A stretch of DNA of 64,000 nt from assembly GCA_036655355.1 (NCBI GenBank), contig JAVVQG010000011.1, positions 81,468 to 145,467 on the forward strand, given 5' to 3'. Shown here piece by piece: positions 7,411 through 16,127 of this stretch (positions are counted from its first letter, which is position 1; every line of letters starts with the position of its first letter). Under the pieces are notes generated by a model. That model ran no database searches. It worked only from the letters and a program-made list of their open reading frames with translations, and had not been told where the DNA came from. This stretch comes from JAUNSR01 sp036655355. Lineage in GTDB: Bacteria > Bacteroidota > Bacteroidia > Bacteroidales > JAUNSR01. The translations under genes were made by a program, and so were the position numbers.

Positions 7411-8982
7411 GTGACAAGCGAACTCGTAGTTGACGTGCAACCCAAAGAGATTGCCATCGCTGTCCTCGAAGACAAAAAACTCGTTGAGTTTCAAAAAGAG
7501 GGCCGCAACATCTCGTTCTCGGTTGGGGACATCTACCTGGGCAAAGTTAAAAAACTGATGCCCGGCTTGAATGCTGCATTTGTGGATGTTGGTTACGAAA
7601 AGGATGCTTTTCTTCATTATCTGGATCTGGGCCCACAGTTCAATTCAGAAGCTAAGTTTGTAAAGCAACAGTTATCCGACCGAAAACGCCAGATGAGTAT
7701 TTCAAAGGCCTCTATTCAACCGGATATCGACAAAGACGGTACCATTTCCGACATCCTTAAAGTAGGACAGGAAATTCTGGTACAAATCACAAAAGAACCT
7801 ATCTCATCGAAAGGTCCGCGTCTGACCGCCGAAATCTCCTTTGCTGGACGCTACATTGTATTAATCCCCTTCTCAGACAAAGTTTCAATCTCCCAAAAGA
7901 TTAAATCAAACGAAGAGAAAGCCCGATTAAAACAGCTCCTTCAAAGTATCAAGCCAAAGAATTTCGGTGTAATCGTCAGAACTTCTGCCGAAGGGAAGCG
8001 GGTGGCTGAGCTCGATAATGAGCTGAGAACACTCGTACAATGCTGGGAAGACAGTCTTGCAAAATTGCAAAAAGCCAAAACGCCGTCACTCATTTTTGAG
8101 GAAACCGGGCGTACGGTAGCTTTATTGCGCGACATATTCAACCCGTCATTCCAAAATATCTGGGTGAACGATGAAACCACCTACCAGCAAATCAAGAGTT
8201 ATGTGAGCCTAATCGCTCCTGACCGTGCTGATATCGTAAAATATTATACTGGCGAACTACCTATCTATGATAATTTCGCCATTACCAAACAAATCAAATC
8301 ATCGTTCGGCAAAACAGTTTCTTTCAAAAGCGGTGCTTATCTTATCATCGAACACACCGAAGCGCTTCACGTCATCGACGTAAATAGCGGGAACCGTTCG
8401 AAATCGACCTCAGGTCAGGAGAATAACGCTTTAGAAGTGAACCTTTCAGCCGCAGAAGAGATTTCTCGTCAGCTTCGCCTTCGTGATATGGGCGGTATAA
8501 TCGTAATCGACTATATCGACATGCAGGAACCGGAGAACCGACAAAAACTATTTGACAAGGTTCGTGAGCTGATGGCTCGCGACAGGGCAAAGCACAACAT
8601 TTTACCTTTGAGTAAATTCGGACTGATGCAGATTACCCGTCAAAGGGTACGTCCTGCCATGGACGTGGATACCACAGAAGAGTGTCCGGTTTGTTATGGG
8701 AAAGGTGCTACGCAACCCTCTATTTTACTTCCCGATCGTCTTGAGGATAAAATAGATTATCTGGTCAACAAACTTAAAGTGAAGAGATTCACCCTGCACG
8801 TACATCCATTCGTTGCAGCTTTCATCAATGAGGGACTTTACTCCCTCGGAATGAAATGGAAACTGAAATACGGTTTCGGATTTAAAATTATCCCCGATCA
8901 ATCGCTGGCGATGACACAATATCGCTTCTTTGATAAGGATAAGAACGAAATCGATATGAAAGAAGAGATTGAAATCAAGTAA
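7411..8982 (+). CDS. rng: Ribonuclease E/G family endoribonuclease
   Basis: A single-strand-specific endonuclease acting on mRNA and rRNA precursors. The 523-residue protein, starting at GTG, has an S1 RNA-binding domain (about 37-120; FSVGDIYLGKVKKLMPGLNA), the catalytic DNase I-like region with magnesium ligands in HVIDVNSGNRS (about 320-330) and GGIIVIDYIDM (about 362-372), and the zinc-link CPVCYGKG (about 425). The length is that of RNase G or the E. coli RNase E catalytic half; there is no long degradosome scaffold tail. It follows HU and the tiny ribosomal-type gene and ends at a clear terminator at 9005-9035. Confidence 0.94.
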   Translation: MTSELVVDVQPKEIAIAVLEDKKLVEFQKEGRNISFSVGDIYLGKVKKLMPGLNAAFVDVGYEKDAFLHYLDLGPQFNSEAKFVKQQLSDRKRQMSISKASIQPDIDKDGTISDILKVGQEILVQITKEPISSKGPRLTAEISFAGRYIVLIPFSDKVSISQKIKSNEEKARLKQLLQSIKPKNFGVIVRTSAEGKRVAELDNELRTLVQCWEDSLAKLQKAKTPSLIFEETGRTVALLRDIFNPSFQNIWVNDETTYQQIKSYVSLIAPDRADIVKYYTGELPIYDNFAITKQIKSSFGKTVSFKSGAYLIIEHTEALHVIDVNSGNRSKSTSGQENNALEVNLSAAEEISRQLRLRDMGGIIVIDYIDMQEPENRQKLFDKVRELMARDRAKHNILPLSKFGLMQITRQRVRPAMDVDTTEECPVCYGKGATQPSILLPDRLEDKIDYLVNKLKVKRFTLHVHPFVAAFINEGLYSLGMKWKLKYGFGFKIIPDQSLAMTQYRFFDKDKNEIDMKEEIEIK

Positions 8983-9004
8983 TCCTTGATTCACCAAAAG
9001 ATTT

Positions 9005-9035
9005 AAGGTCCGGCCCGTTGGTCGGACCTTTTTTT
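9005..9035 (+). terminator. Intrinsic terminator after rng
   Basis: AAGGTCCG pairs with CGGACCTT around a 10-nt loop and is followed by a run of T, 22 bp after the rng stop. Confidence 0.85.
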
Positions 9036-9088
9036 ATTACAGCTATTAACGTAAAACTGTTCTCTTCCTAAAAAACATTTACGCCGGA

Positions 9089-9514
9089 ATGGAGTCAAAA
9101 CCTTATTTCTCCCATTTTGTTCTATCTGTAGTATTTATTCTAATCACTACAATCATGGTAAAAGAACTTGATGATAAACTCTTCCGTCAACTGATCTTTG
9201 ATTATTCACAGGGTGACAATGCTCCTTTATTGGTGAAAGGAAATACAATCGTAGAATTTTACGTAACCTGGTGCCCTCATTGCCAAGCGATGATGCCACG
9301 CTATGAAAAGGTGAGCGAGATGTTTCCGGATGTACTCTGCACCCGTGTCGAAATGGAGAAATACCCCGAACTGGCCAAAATGTTCAAAGTGGATAGTTTT
9401 CCAACTTTTATCTTTATCAGTCCGGATGGAAAAATGGAAAAATGGGTAGGCGAATTGCCAGTGGAGGAATTGGCGAATCTTGTTACAAAAGCATTCGGGA
9501 TTCAGCCGAAATAG
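9089..9514 (+). CDS. Thioredoxin-family protein with N-terminal membrane anchor
   Basis: A 141-residue protein with one thioredoxin fold. The active site is WCPHC (residues 61-65), the same CPHC dipeptide as DsbA but within a short thioredoxin frame; the cis-proline block is SFPTFIFISPDG. Residues 10-23 (FVLSVVFILITTIM) are hydrophobic and fit a membrane anchor, which would place the domain in the periplasm. A second ATG at 9155 (MVKELDDKLF) would give a cytosolic form of about 119 residues; neither start has a clear ribosome site. It is monocistronic, with terminators before (9005-9035) and after (9540-9577). Substrate unknown. Confidence 0.85.
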   Translation: MESKPYFSHFVLSVVFILITTIMVKELDDKLFRQLIFDYSQGDNAPLLVKGNTIVEFYVTWCPHCQAMMPRYEKVSEMFPDVLCTRVEMEKYPELAKMFKVDSFPTFIFISPDGKMEKWVGELPVEELANLVTKAFGIQPK

Positions 9515-9539
9515 TTACATAGCTAATAATTAGGTTCAT

Positions 9540-9577
9540 AAAAGGGCAGTCTTTCATACAGGCTGTCCTTTTATCTT
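9540..9577 (+). terminator. Terminator after the thioredoxin gene
   Basis: AAAGGGCAG pairs with CTGTCCTTT with one mismatch, followed by TTAT-rich sequence, 26 bp after the stop. Confidence 0.7.
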
Positions 9578-9698
9578 TCTACCCATTCCATCCTTCATCA
9601 CAATGTAACTCTTTTGTATAAGCTTCTTAAAAGTTCCTTCGTCATGTTGTAATACAAATGATTCATCTTTGCAACAGAAAAAATTAACCAAACCACCT

Positions 9699-10586
9699 AT
9701 GAATCGTTACAGTTTTAATTGCTTATTTTTCCTTTTATCAATCGCATTTTTGAATCTCTTTTCTCCTCTTCAAGCACAACATCTGGCTCGTTCCGGAAAC
9801 GACTACCGTCTTGCGAAAATCCTGACCGTTGAAGGTCGCCAAGGTATCGCCGCTGATCAGGACTTCTATTATGTAAGCAGTAGCACCGCTCTTTACAAGT
9901 ATGACAAAAAAGGGAATCTGATTAAGAAAAACGAGGTGCCGTTTAAAGATCTGGCTAAAAAAGCAAATCATTTCGGAGACATCGACGTGTTTAATAACGA
10001 AATCTATACCGGAATCGAATGGTTCGTTGACGGCGTTGGAAAAGATATCCAGATTGCAGTTTACGATGCTAAGACATTGGAGTTGAAACGCTCATTGGAC
10101 TTCGATCCCACTTCCGGACAGGTGGAAGTAAGTGGTATCAGCATCGACAAAGAGCGCAACATGGCCTGGATGACGGATTGGGTAGACGGGAAATACATTT
10201 ACCGCTACGACCTAAGTACCGGTAAGTTTGCCGGTAAAGTACACCTTCGCCCGATTCCGCAGTACCAGCAGGGAATCTTCTGTGTGGATGGCAAAGTATT
10301 GATTACAGCGGACGACGGAGATGCCGATTTCCACGAAAGCGATAACATCTACGTGGCTGACGTGACCGATCTTGGTAAAACAGCTGCTGAAATTTCATTG
10401 TTCAAAACGTGCAACGAGTTCATCCGTGCGGGCGAAATCGAAGGGTTGTGTATCGATCCGGCTAACGACGACCTATTGGTATTGACCAATCGTGGTTCAC
10501 GCATCGTGTTGGGAATGGTAAAAGGCTTCTACGAAGGATACACCAAAGAACTTCACGAATTATACATCTACGAGCGCGTAAAATAA
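9699..10586 (+). CDS. Secreted beta-propeller-like protein of unknown function
   Basis: A 295-residue exported protein. The N-terminus MNRYSFNCLFFLLSIAFLNL, ending in SPLQAQ, is a signal peptide cleaved after Ala-Gln-type residues. The mature part has repeated strand blocks (YYVSSSTALYKYDKKGNLIK, MAWMTDWVDGKYIYRYDLST, LLVLTNRGSRIVLGMVKGFY) of the kind found in NHL/SMP-30-type six-blade propellers, with acidic loops (ADDGDADFHESDNIYVADV) that could bind calcium. No catalytic motif is certain. An upstream TTG in frame at 9669 is not a likely start. It is followed by a phosphate-porin-like gene after 61 bp in the same orientation, so the two may handle one extracellular substrate. Confidence 0.75.
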   Translation: MNRYSFNCLFFLLSIAFLNLFSPLQAQHLARSGNDYRLAKILTVEGRQGIAADQDFYYVSSSTALYKYDKKGNLIKKNEVPFKDLAKKANHFGDIDVFNNEIYTGIEWFVDGVGKDIQIAVYDAKTLELKRSLDFDPTSGQVEVSGISIDKERNMAWMTDWVDGKYIYRYDLSTGKFAGKVHLRPIPQYQQGIFCVDGKVLITADDGDADFHESDNIYVADVTDLGKTAAEISLFKTCNEFIRAGEIEGLCIDPANDDLLVLTNRGSRIVLGMVKGFYEGYTKELHELYIYERVK

Positions 10587-10647
10587 ATGCGCCTCACTCC
10601 CTTCATTCATCACATCTCACCTTATTTAACCCCCTTTTCACCCTGCT

Positions 10648-11778
10648 ATGAAGAAGTTTTTCTTTGTAATCGCTGCCTTATTGGCTTTTAATACGACGCA
10701 ATCAAATGCGGTAAACAATGCGGAAGCTCCCAAAGAGGAGAACCGTGTGGCTCTTGCGCTGAACAAATTCAAACCAAATATTAAAATCGGAGCCGGTACA
10801 ATCATCCAAACCGTCTACCAACAATCGCACGACGGCGGCTATCAGTTCGAACCCGCTATGCTAAAGGTAGGGTTCCTGCATTTCGACATGCAGGTATCTG
10901 AAAAACTCTTCACTTCTGTATCGTGGGCCTACCATTCGGGCAAACTATCGGATGCATTTATCCGCTACACATTCAACGATTATGTTGCCCTTCAGGTGGG
11001 ACGATTCAAAGGAGCCGGAACTCGGGCGGGACACATGACTTCGCTCTACGACGCTGATTTCTGTGATTTTACCTACACTTCTGAAAACATGACGGCGGCA
11101 TTGGGCTCCGGTGATTTCAGACATTACGGAATCGACCTGGCGGGACGAGCTAAATTTATCGCTTACAAGTTCACCCTACACAACGGCTTGTCGGAACGTA
11201 CGCGCTATTTCGCAGGAACGAATGACGGACCCGCTACCAAGAACAACGGATTCTCATTCAAAAACTGGGATGCGGCTGTCTCTTTCTTCCCGGCTCAGAA
11301 TGTGGAATTCGGGGGACATGTGGGTAGCATCAACAGACCCGGAACCGGAAAAGAGGCTTTTTATAAATACTCGGCCTTCGCCTATTATATCAAACCTGAC
11401 AAATATAAGTTCAAAGCCGATTTCGGAGCCTATACCGAACCCGTGTTCGATAAGAAACCGGAAGATTCGGACTTCTCGCTGCACGACTACACGGCAGTCA
11501 ACAAGTTGGGATTCTCTTTTCTGGCTGGTGTGAACATCACGTCACGCATCGAACCGGTATTCAGATACGAACATTTCAATCACGGAGACCGTCTCAAATC
11601 GGGATTGAATTACGAGGCACTAAACATGTATACCATGGGAGCAAACTTTTACCTGTTCCCGAAGAGTAAGCGTACAGCCAAAATCTCTCTTTTCTATCAG
11701 ATACGCGATGAGAAAAGAGGCGAGAAACTATCCAACGATTGGTTAGGCATCTCATACCAAGTCTTTTTCATGAGATAA
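10648..11778 (+). CDS. Outer-membrane porin, OprP/OprO-like
   Basis: A 376-residue protein with a signal peptide (MKKFFFVIAALLAFNTTQSN, then AVNNAEAP) and alternating amphipathic strands through the rest, ending in the outer-membrane insertion signature with a terminal aromatic (WLGISYQVFFMR). The segments LQVGRFKGAGTRAGHMTSLY and FTLHNGLSERTRYFAGTNDG are like the loops of phosphate-selective O/P porins. It sits 61 bp after the beta-propeller gene and shares a bidirectional terminator with ogt. Substrate specificity for phosphate is only a family-level guess. Confidence 0.78.
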   Translation: MKKFFFVIAALLAFNTTQSNAVNNAEAPKEENRVALALNKFKPNIKIGAGTIIQTVYQQSHDGGYQFEPAMLKVGFLHFDMQVSEKLFTSVSWAYHSGKLSDAFIRYTFNDYVALQVGRFKGAGTRAGHMTSLYDADFCDFTYTSENMTAALGSGDFRHYGIDLAGRAKFIAYKFTLHNGLSERTRYFAGTNDGPATKNNGFSFKNWDAAVSFFPAQNVEFGGHVGSINRPGTGKEAFYKYSAFAYYIKPDKYKFKADFGAYTEPVFDKKPEDSDFSLHDYTAVNKLGFSFLAGVNITSRIEPVFRYEHFNHGDRLKSGLNYEALNMYTMGANFYLFPKSKRTAKISLFYQIRDEKRGEKLSNDWLGISYQVFFMR

Positions 11779-11789
11779 ATAAATAAAAA

Positions 11790-11838
11790 GAAAGAAGCGG
11801 TTCTGTTCGGGATAAACCCCGTTGCAGAACCGCTTTCT
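11790..11838. terminator. Bidirectional terminator between the porin gene and ogt
   Basis: GCGGTTCTG (11797-11805) pairs with CAGAACCGC (11825-11833), flanked by A-rich and T-rich sequence on the two sides, between two convergent genes. Confidence 0.8.
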
Positions 11839-12302
11839 TATTTTTTGTTTTCCAAATCAAGCAACCGCGCTTTCACCTCCAATCCCGCCGCATAACCGAC
11901 CAAATCGCCCGAAGCGCCCACCACCCGATGGCAAGGAATTACAAATAGAATGGGATTCTTGTTGTTCGCCATTCCCACAGCGCGACAAGCTCGCGGATTC
12001 CCAATCTTACATGCGATCTGACTGTAACTGCATCGCTCCCCATACGGAATCTCCAGCAAAGCATCCCAAACCGTTTTCTGAAATGCCGTTCCGGCAGGAG
12101 CAAGCGGTAGGTCAAAGAAGATTCGCGAACCTTCGAAATAGTCGCGGAGTTGTTTCCATGCCTCCAGAATCAAAGGGGTTTCCTCATAAATTCCATTCGG
12201 CAGCTCCTCTTCACGAAGATAAATCTCCACAATCGCTTCGGTTGTCGCTACGATGCGTAATCGACCGAAAGGAGAGTCATATAGGTAGTTGTAATACATC
12301 AT
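11838..12302 (-). CDS. ogt: Methylated-DNA--[protein]-cysteine S-methyltransferase
   Basis: Suicide repair enzyme that takes the alkyl group from O6-alkylguanine onto its own cysteine. The 154-residue protein has the active-site motif VIPCHRVVGASGDLVGYAAG with the acceptor Cys124, and the helix-turn-helix segment with the Arg finger (YSQIACKIGNPRACRAVG). Length fits the Ogt class without an Ada regulator domain. Its ATG overlaps the stop of the phosphatase gene (ATGA), which indicates translational coupling; the next codon is also ATG, so the exact start may be 12302 or 12299. Confidence 0.94.
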   Translation of the reverse strand: MMYYNYLYDSPFGRLRIVATTEAIVEIYLREEELPNGIYEETPLILEAWKQLRDYFEGSRIFFDLPLAPAGTAFQKTVWDALLEIPYGERCSYSQIACKIGNPRACRAVGMANNKNPILFVIPCHRVVGASGDLVGYAAGLEVKARLLDLENKK

Positions 12303-12772
12303 TTTCTTCGGATCAATTCCTCGAGCAGTCCTTTACAGGCATCCTCCAGGATATCCAATACCAACTCAAAGCCATCCGCACCGGAATAGTACGGATCGGG
12401 CACATGGTCGTGCATCAGGTTATCGCTGAACTCCACCATACGCCGGATCTTGGCCTGCGACTCCAAATCGGGAGCCAGTTCCATCAGATCATGATAATTA
12501 CGATCGTCCATCGCGATGATTAAATCAAAGGTCTCGAAATCGACACGCTTTACCTGACGAGAACGATGCGTCAATTCATACCCGCGTTTACGGGCATGCG
12601 CCCGCATTCTCGAATCGGGCAATTCTCCCTGATGTCCACCATAGGTTCCGGCAGAATCAACCGAGATGCAGCTCGTCATTTTTCGGTCGTCGATCAGTTT
12701 TTCCATAATCCCCTGGGCGGAAGGGGAACGACAGATGTTGCCCAAACACACAAATAATAATTTCGTATCCAT
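12299..12772 (-). CDS. Low-molecular-weight protein-tyrosine phosphatase
   Basis: A 157-residue cytosolic phosphatase. The P-loop CLGNICRS holds the nucleophile Cys9 and Arg15 (C-X5-R) right at the N-terminus, and the general-acid loop DPYYSG has Asp126 with the following Tyr pair. These are the signatures of the LMW-PTP family. In Bacteroidota and other bacteria such enzymes often act on capsule tyrosine kinases, but no kinase lies nearby, so the target is unknown. It forms a two-gene unit with ogt through a 4-bp overlap and lies 70 bp after priA on the same strand. Confidence 0.92.
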   Translation of the reverse strand: MDTKLLFVCLGNICRSPSAQGIMEKLIDDRKMTSCISVDSAGTYGGHQGELPDSRMRAHARKRGYELTHRSRQVKRVDFETFDLIIAMDDRNYHDLMELAPDLESQAKIRRMVEFSDNLMHDHVPDPYYSGADGFELVLDILEDACKGLLEELIRRK

Positions 12773-12798
12773 TCAATAAATAATATAGTTTCGCAATC

Positions 12799-12842
12799 CC
12801 CGGCAACCCGCCTTATCAACACGAAGCGGATCGGGCTGCCTT
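12799..12842 (-). terminator. Possible hairpin after priA
   Basis: GGCAGCCCG and CGGGTTGCC (minus strand) can pair with one G-T wobble across a 21-nt loop directly after the priA stop. It lacks a U-run, so terminator function is doubtful. Confidence 0.35.
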
Positions 12843-15332
12843 TTAAATCGGATCGACATCATAATAAAAGATCAATGACTTGAATCGCTCATCGCCCATC
12901 ATCTCATTTCGAGACGCAAGCAGAATCTCCTTGGCCTGAACTACGGATGCGGAAAGTTCCACCTTCAATACGATCTTACGTATATACAGCGATTGGATTC
13001 GGGCTACGGGCGGGTTGTCCGGTCCGAGAATCCGGTCGCCGAAAATGGTACGCAACCTGTCGGCATACACTTTTGAGACATCGTCCAGCGTACGCTGATC
13101 ACGATGCTTCATATAGATATAAATCAGTCGGTAGAAGGGCGGATATCGGAATAACTTCCGTTCCTGAAGCTGAGCGTTGTACATCCCCGTATAATCGTTG
13201 GCGATCACCTGACGGATCAGCGGATGCGAGGGATCTGAAGTTTGCAGAATCACCTCTCCCTGCTTGTTTTTTCGTCCCGCTCGCCCCGATACCTGCGCCA
13301 TCATCTGATACGCCCGTTCGTGAGAACGGAAATCGGGATAGTTCATCATGGTGTCTGCATTGAGAATGCCCACTACACTCACATGATCAAAATCGAGCCC
13401 TTTCGAAATCATCTGCGTCCCGACCAACACATTGGTTTTCTGCTGTTGAAAGCCATGAATGATATTTTCGTACGCTTTTTTGGTTCGAGTCGTGTCCAAA
13501 TCCATTCGTGCCACACTGGCTTCCGGGAAAATCGTATTGATCTCCTCCTCGATCTTCTCCGTTCCGAATCCACGAGCGCTTAGGGCCGGGTTTCCACAGG
13601 CGGGACAAGTATTGGGGACCGGAATCGTATAGCCGCAATAATGACAGGTAAGCTCGTTACGGTATTTGTGATAGGTCAGACTCACGTCGCAGTTCTGGCA
13701 CTTCGGTACCCAGGCACAGAGCGAGCACTCCACCATAGGAGCGAATCCGCGTCGGTTTTGAAACAAGATCACCTGCTCCTTATTGGCAAGCGTCGTATGA
13801 ATCTTTTCGGCCAACAGCGGAGAAAAATGAGAGATCATCCGCTTCTTACGCTTCAGTTCCCGGATATCCACGGCCTCGATATTAGGCAATGCGAGATCTT
13901 CGTGACGGGCATTCAGCTCCACCAATCCGTATTTACCGCTTTGCGCATTGAAATAGGTCTCGATAGCGGGAGTAGCCGTTCCGAGCAACGCTTTCGCACC
14001 GTGCATGGAAGCCAGAACCAGCGCGGCATTTCGACCGTGATAACGGGGTGCCGGATCTTGCTGTTTATAGGTAGCCTCGTGCTCCTCATCCACAATAACC
14101 AATCCCAGATCACGAAAAGGAAGGAAAACGGAAGAGCGCACACCAAGCACGATCTTTATCTTATCCCCTTTTAACAGATCATTCCAGATCTCCACACGCT
14201 CGTTGTCGGAGAACTTAGAGTGATAAACCGCGAGCTGTTTCCCGAATACACGCTGCAAACGGGTGGTCAATTGAGTGGTCAATGCGATTTCGGGCACCAG
14301 GAACAAAACCTGCCGACCCTGTGCGATCACCTCGCGCATGAGGTGGATATACACTTCGGTTTTTCCGCTCGAGGTCACACCGTGCAACAGGGTAACCTCT
14401 TTCTCCTTAAACGATTGTAAAATTGAAGCGAGTGCTTCCCGTTGATTCTCATTGAGTTCATACACCTCTTCGGTCTGAATCTCCCGCTGATCCATACGCG
14501 AAATCTCTTTCTTGTACACCTCCATGATCCCTTTGTCTGCCAATCCCTTGAGCACTGCGGCCGTAACATCGGCTTTTTCAAGCAACTCTTTTTTACTCAC
14601 TTCACCCACGGCACCCCGTTGCATGAAATGAGACAGTTCCATGTATTTCATTAAAAGAGAAAGCTGTTTCTTCGATCGGGAAAGCTCATCGAAGAGGCTT
14701 CGCAACCGATCCTGATCCTCTTTATCGATCAGAAGACGTACATACGACTCCTGTTTGGGGCGATAAGCTTTCTTCATCTCTTCGGAGATTACAATCGCCT
14801 GTTTGTCGATCAGCGCTTTCACCACCGGTAACAGGTTACGGATCTGCGTAGCCTTCTCGAGGTCGGCCACAGAGATCCGCTCCTTATCCCCAAAGGCGTG
14901 CATCACCTTCAATTCGCGCTCCTTCAAAGGTTGTTCGGTACTCTCTTCATATTCATCGTTGAGCGAAACAATCGTTTCACTCTCCAATTTCAGTCCCGAC
15001 GGAATCGCCGCCTTATACACCTCCCCCACGCTACACAGGTAATAATTACTCAGCCACTCCCAGAATTTCAGTTGCGGATGACGCAGAATCGGTTCCGCAT
15101 CCAGCAGTGCGTAAATATCCTTCAGCTCATACTCGGCAGGCTTGATGTTGTGTAACGACACCACGATGGCCGTGTAATATTTCTTTCGTCCGAAAGGTAC
15201 GATCACCCTCGAACCGGGACGCACCGAATCGAGCATCTCCGGAGGGATGACATAAGTAAAATAGCGTTGTACCGGTAACGGTAAAATCACATCAGCGTAT
15301 TGAGTCACAGGAATATCTTTTGATTTATACAA
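12843..15332 (-). CDS. priA: Primosomal protein N' (replication restart helicase PriA)
   Basis: A 3'-5' superfamily 2 helicase that reloads the replisome at stalled forks. The 829-residue protein has an N-terminal 3'-BD domain (ADVILPLPVQRYFTYVIP), Walker A GVTSSGKTEVY near residue 318, the DEEH box near 415, and the zinc cysteine cluster near 535-580 (CSLC, CQNC, CHYCG, CPACG). The helicase C domain ends in GTQMISKGLDFDHV and QVSGRAGR. Length is on the long side, as in other Bacteroidota. A -7 box lies at 15364-15371, giving a leader of about 25 nt. Identity is firm. Confidence 0.97.
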   Translation of the reverse strand: MYKSKDIPVTQYADVILPLPVQRYFTYVIPPEMLDSVRPGSRVIVPFGRKKYYTAIVVSLHNIKPAEYELKDIYALLDAEPILRHPQLKFWEWLSNYYLCSVGEVYKAAIPSGLKLESETIVSLNDEYEESTEQPLKERELKVMHAFGDKERISVADLEKATQIRNLLPVVKALIDKQAIVISEEMKKAYRPKQESYVRLLIDKEDQDRLRSLFDELSRSKKQLSLLMKYMELSHFMQRGAVGEVSKKELLEKADVTAAVLKGLADKGIMEVYKKEISRMDQREIQTEEVYELNENQREALASILQSFKEKEVTLLHGVTSSGKTEVYIHLMREVIAQGRQVLFLVPEIALTTQLTTRLQRVFGKQLAVYHSKFSDNERVEIWNDLLKGDKIKIVLGVRSSVFLPFRDLGLVIVDEEHEATYKQQDPAPRYHGRNAALVLASMHGAKALLGTATPAIETYFNAQSGKYGLVELNARHEDLALPNIEAVDIRELKRKKRMISHFSPLLAEKIHTTLANKEQVILFQNRRGFAPMVECSLCAWVPKCQNCDVSLTYHKYRNELTCHYCGYTIPVPNTCPACGNPALSARGFGTEKIEEEINTIFPEASVARMDLDTTRTKKAYENIIHGFQQQKTNVLVGTQMISKGLDFDHVSVVGILNADTMMNYPDFRSHERAYQMMAQVSGRAGRKNKQGEVILQTSDPSHPLIRQVIANDYTGMYNAQLQERKLFRYPPFYRLIYIYMKHRDQRTLDDVSKVYADRLRTIFGDRILGPDNPPVARIQSLYIRKIVLKVELSASVVQAKEILLASRNEMMGDERFKSLIFYYDVDPI

Positions 15333-15363
15333 ACTTACACAAGAATAGATGATTTCTTTATAA

Positions 15364-15371
15364 CAAAGATA
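15364..15371 (-). promoter_or_regulatory. Bacteroidota -7 box of priA
   Basis: Reads TATCTTTG on minus; the predicted start is near 15358, 26 bp before the priA ATG. Confidence 0.55.
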
Positions 15372-15454
15372 ACCGAATTAAAGTTACTACGAAATTACCC
15401 GAAGATACCGAATAAGGAGAGACGGACGGTTTCTTGCGATGCTGCAATCGGGAC

Positions 15455-15494
15455 AGAAAAAAGGCGGGAAAAGAAGCTTTCTCCTTTTCCCGCC
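15455..15494 (-). terminator. Intrinsic terminator after the outer-membrane barrel gene
   Basis: GGCGGGAAAAG pairs perfectly with CTTTTCCCGCC (11 bp, 10-nt loop) and ends in a T-run on the minus strand, 23 bp after the stop. Confidence 0.88.
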
Positions 15495-15516
15495 CGATTT
15501 TGTTGCCAACGCCCGA

Positions 15517-16107
15517 TTAGAAATACAATCCCAATCCCAGACGCCATACATTGCTTTTAGAGTCGATATCTTTGAACGTATCGGTTACCCCGGCATTATA
15601 AGCCACCGTAATCTGCACTTTGCTCAATACTTCCACACCAACACCCATATTGAAACGGACATCGGAACGGCTCAGGCGCATATCCACTTTATCAATCAAG
15701 TCACTGAATGAATCGCGGAAACTGTCGCCCACGCGAACGCTGAATTCCGGACCGGCGAATATCATCGGTTTCACAACCGGCAAATTCAATTTGAATTTCA
15801 AGTTGATGGGCAACGATAGGTAATCCACATCGTAGTTTTTATAGCCTGTAAAAATATTTGATGACTGCAGTTCGCTGTTTACACGTGAGTAGAATAATGA
15901 ACCCTCAACTCCGAGTCCCACTACAGGCAACATCGCCTCAAGCGTAGGACCTACGAACCAACCGGTTGCCGATTTTGTCTTCAGACTTTCCACTTTGATA
16001 TTTGTAAACTGGGCTCCCCCCTTGATTCCGAATTTAATCTGAGCGGTAGCCGGAGCAGCCGTCAACACGATCAGCGCAATTGCCAATGATTTGATAATCT
16101 TCTTCAT
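15517..16107 (-). CDS. Outer-membrane beta-barrel protein (porin-family, OMP_b-brl_2 type)
   Basis: A 196-residue exported protein: MKKIIKSLAIALIVLTAAPA then TAQ is a signal peptide, and the rest alternates strands and turns (IKFGIKGGAQFTNIK, VEGSLFYSRVN, LSLPINLKFKLNL) in the way of an eight-stranded barrel, ending VWRLGLGLYF with the terminal Phe needed for barrel assembly. A GTG at 16116 could add three residues, but the ATG directly before the basic n-region is the better start. It follows the aldose epimerase gene by 20 bp and has its own terminator. Function unknown; such small barrels are very common in Bacteroidota. Confidence 0.85.
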   Translation of the reverse strand: MKKIIKSLAIALIVLTAAPATAQIKFGIKGGAQFTNIKVESLKTKSATGWFVGPTLEAMLPVVGLGVEGSLFYSRVNSELQSSNIFTGYKNYDVDYLSLPINLKFKLNLPVVKPMIFAGPEFSVRVGDSFRDSFSDLIDKVDMRLSRSDVRFNMGVGVEVLSKVQITVAYNAGVTDTFKDIDSKSNVWRLGLGLYF

Positions 16108-16127
16108 TTCTAACACTTTTATGATAT

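Noticed and set aside
11822..12523. Plus-strand open frame of 233 codons
   Set aside because: It is antisense to ogt and the LMW phosphatase, both with full catalytic motifs, and its own sequence is low-quality Pro/Ser/His-rich.
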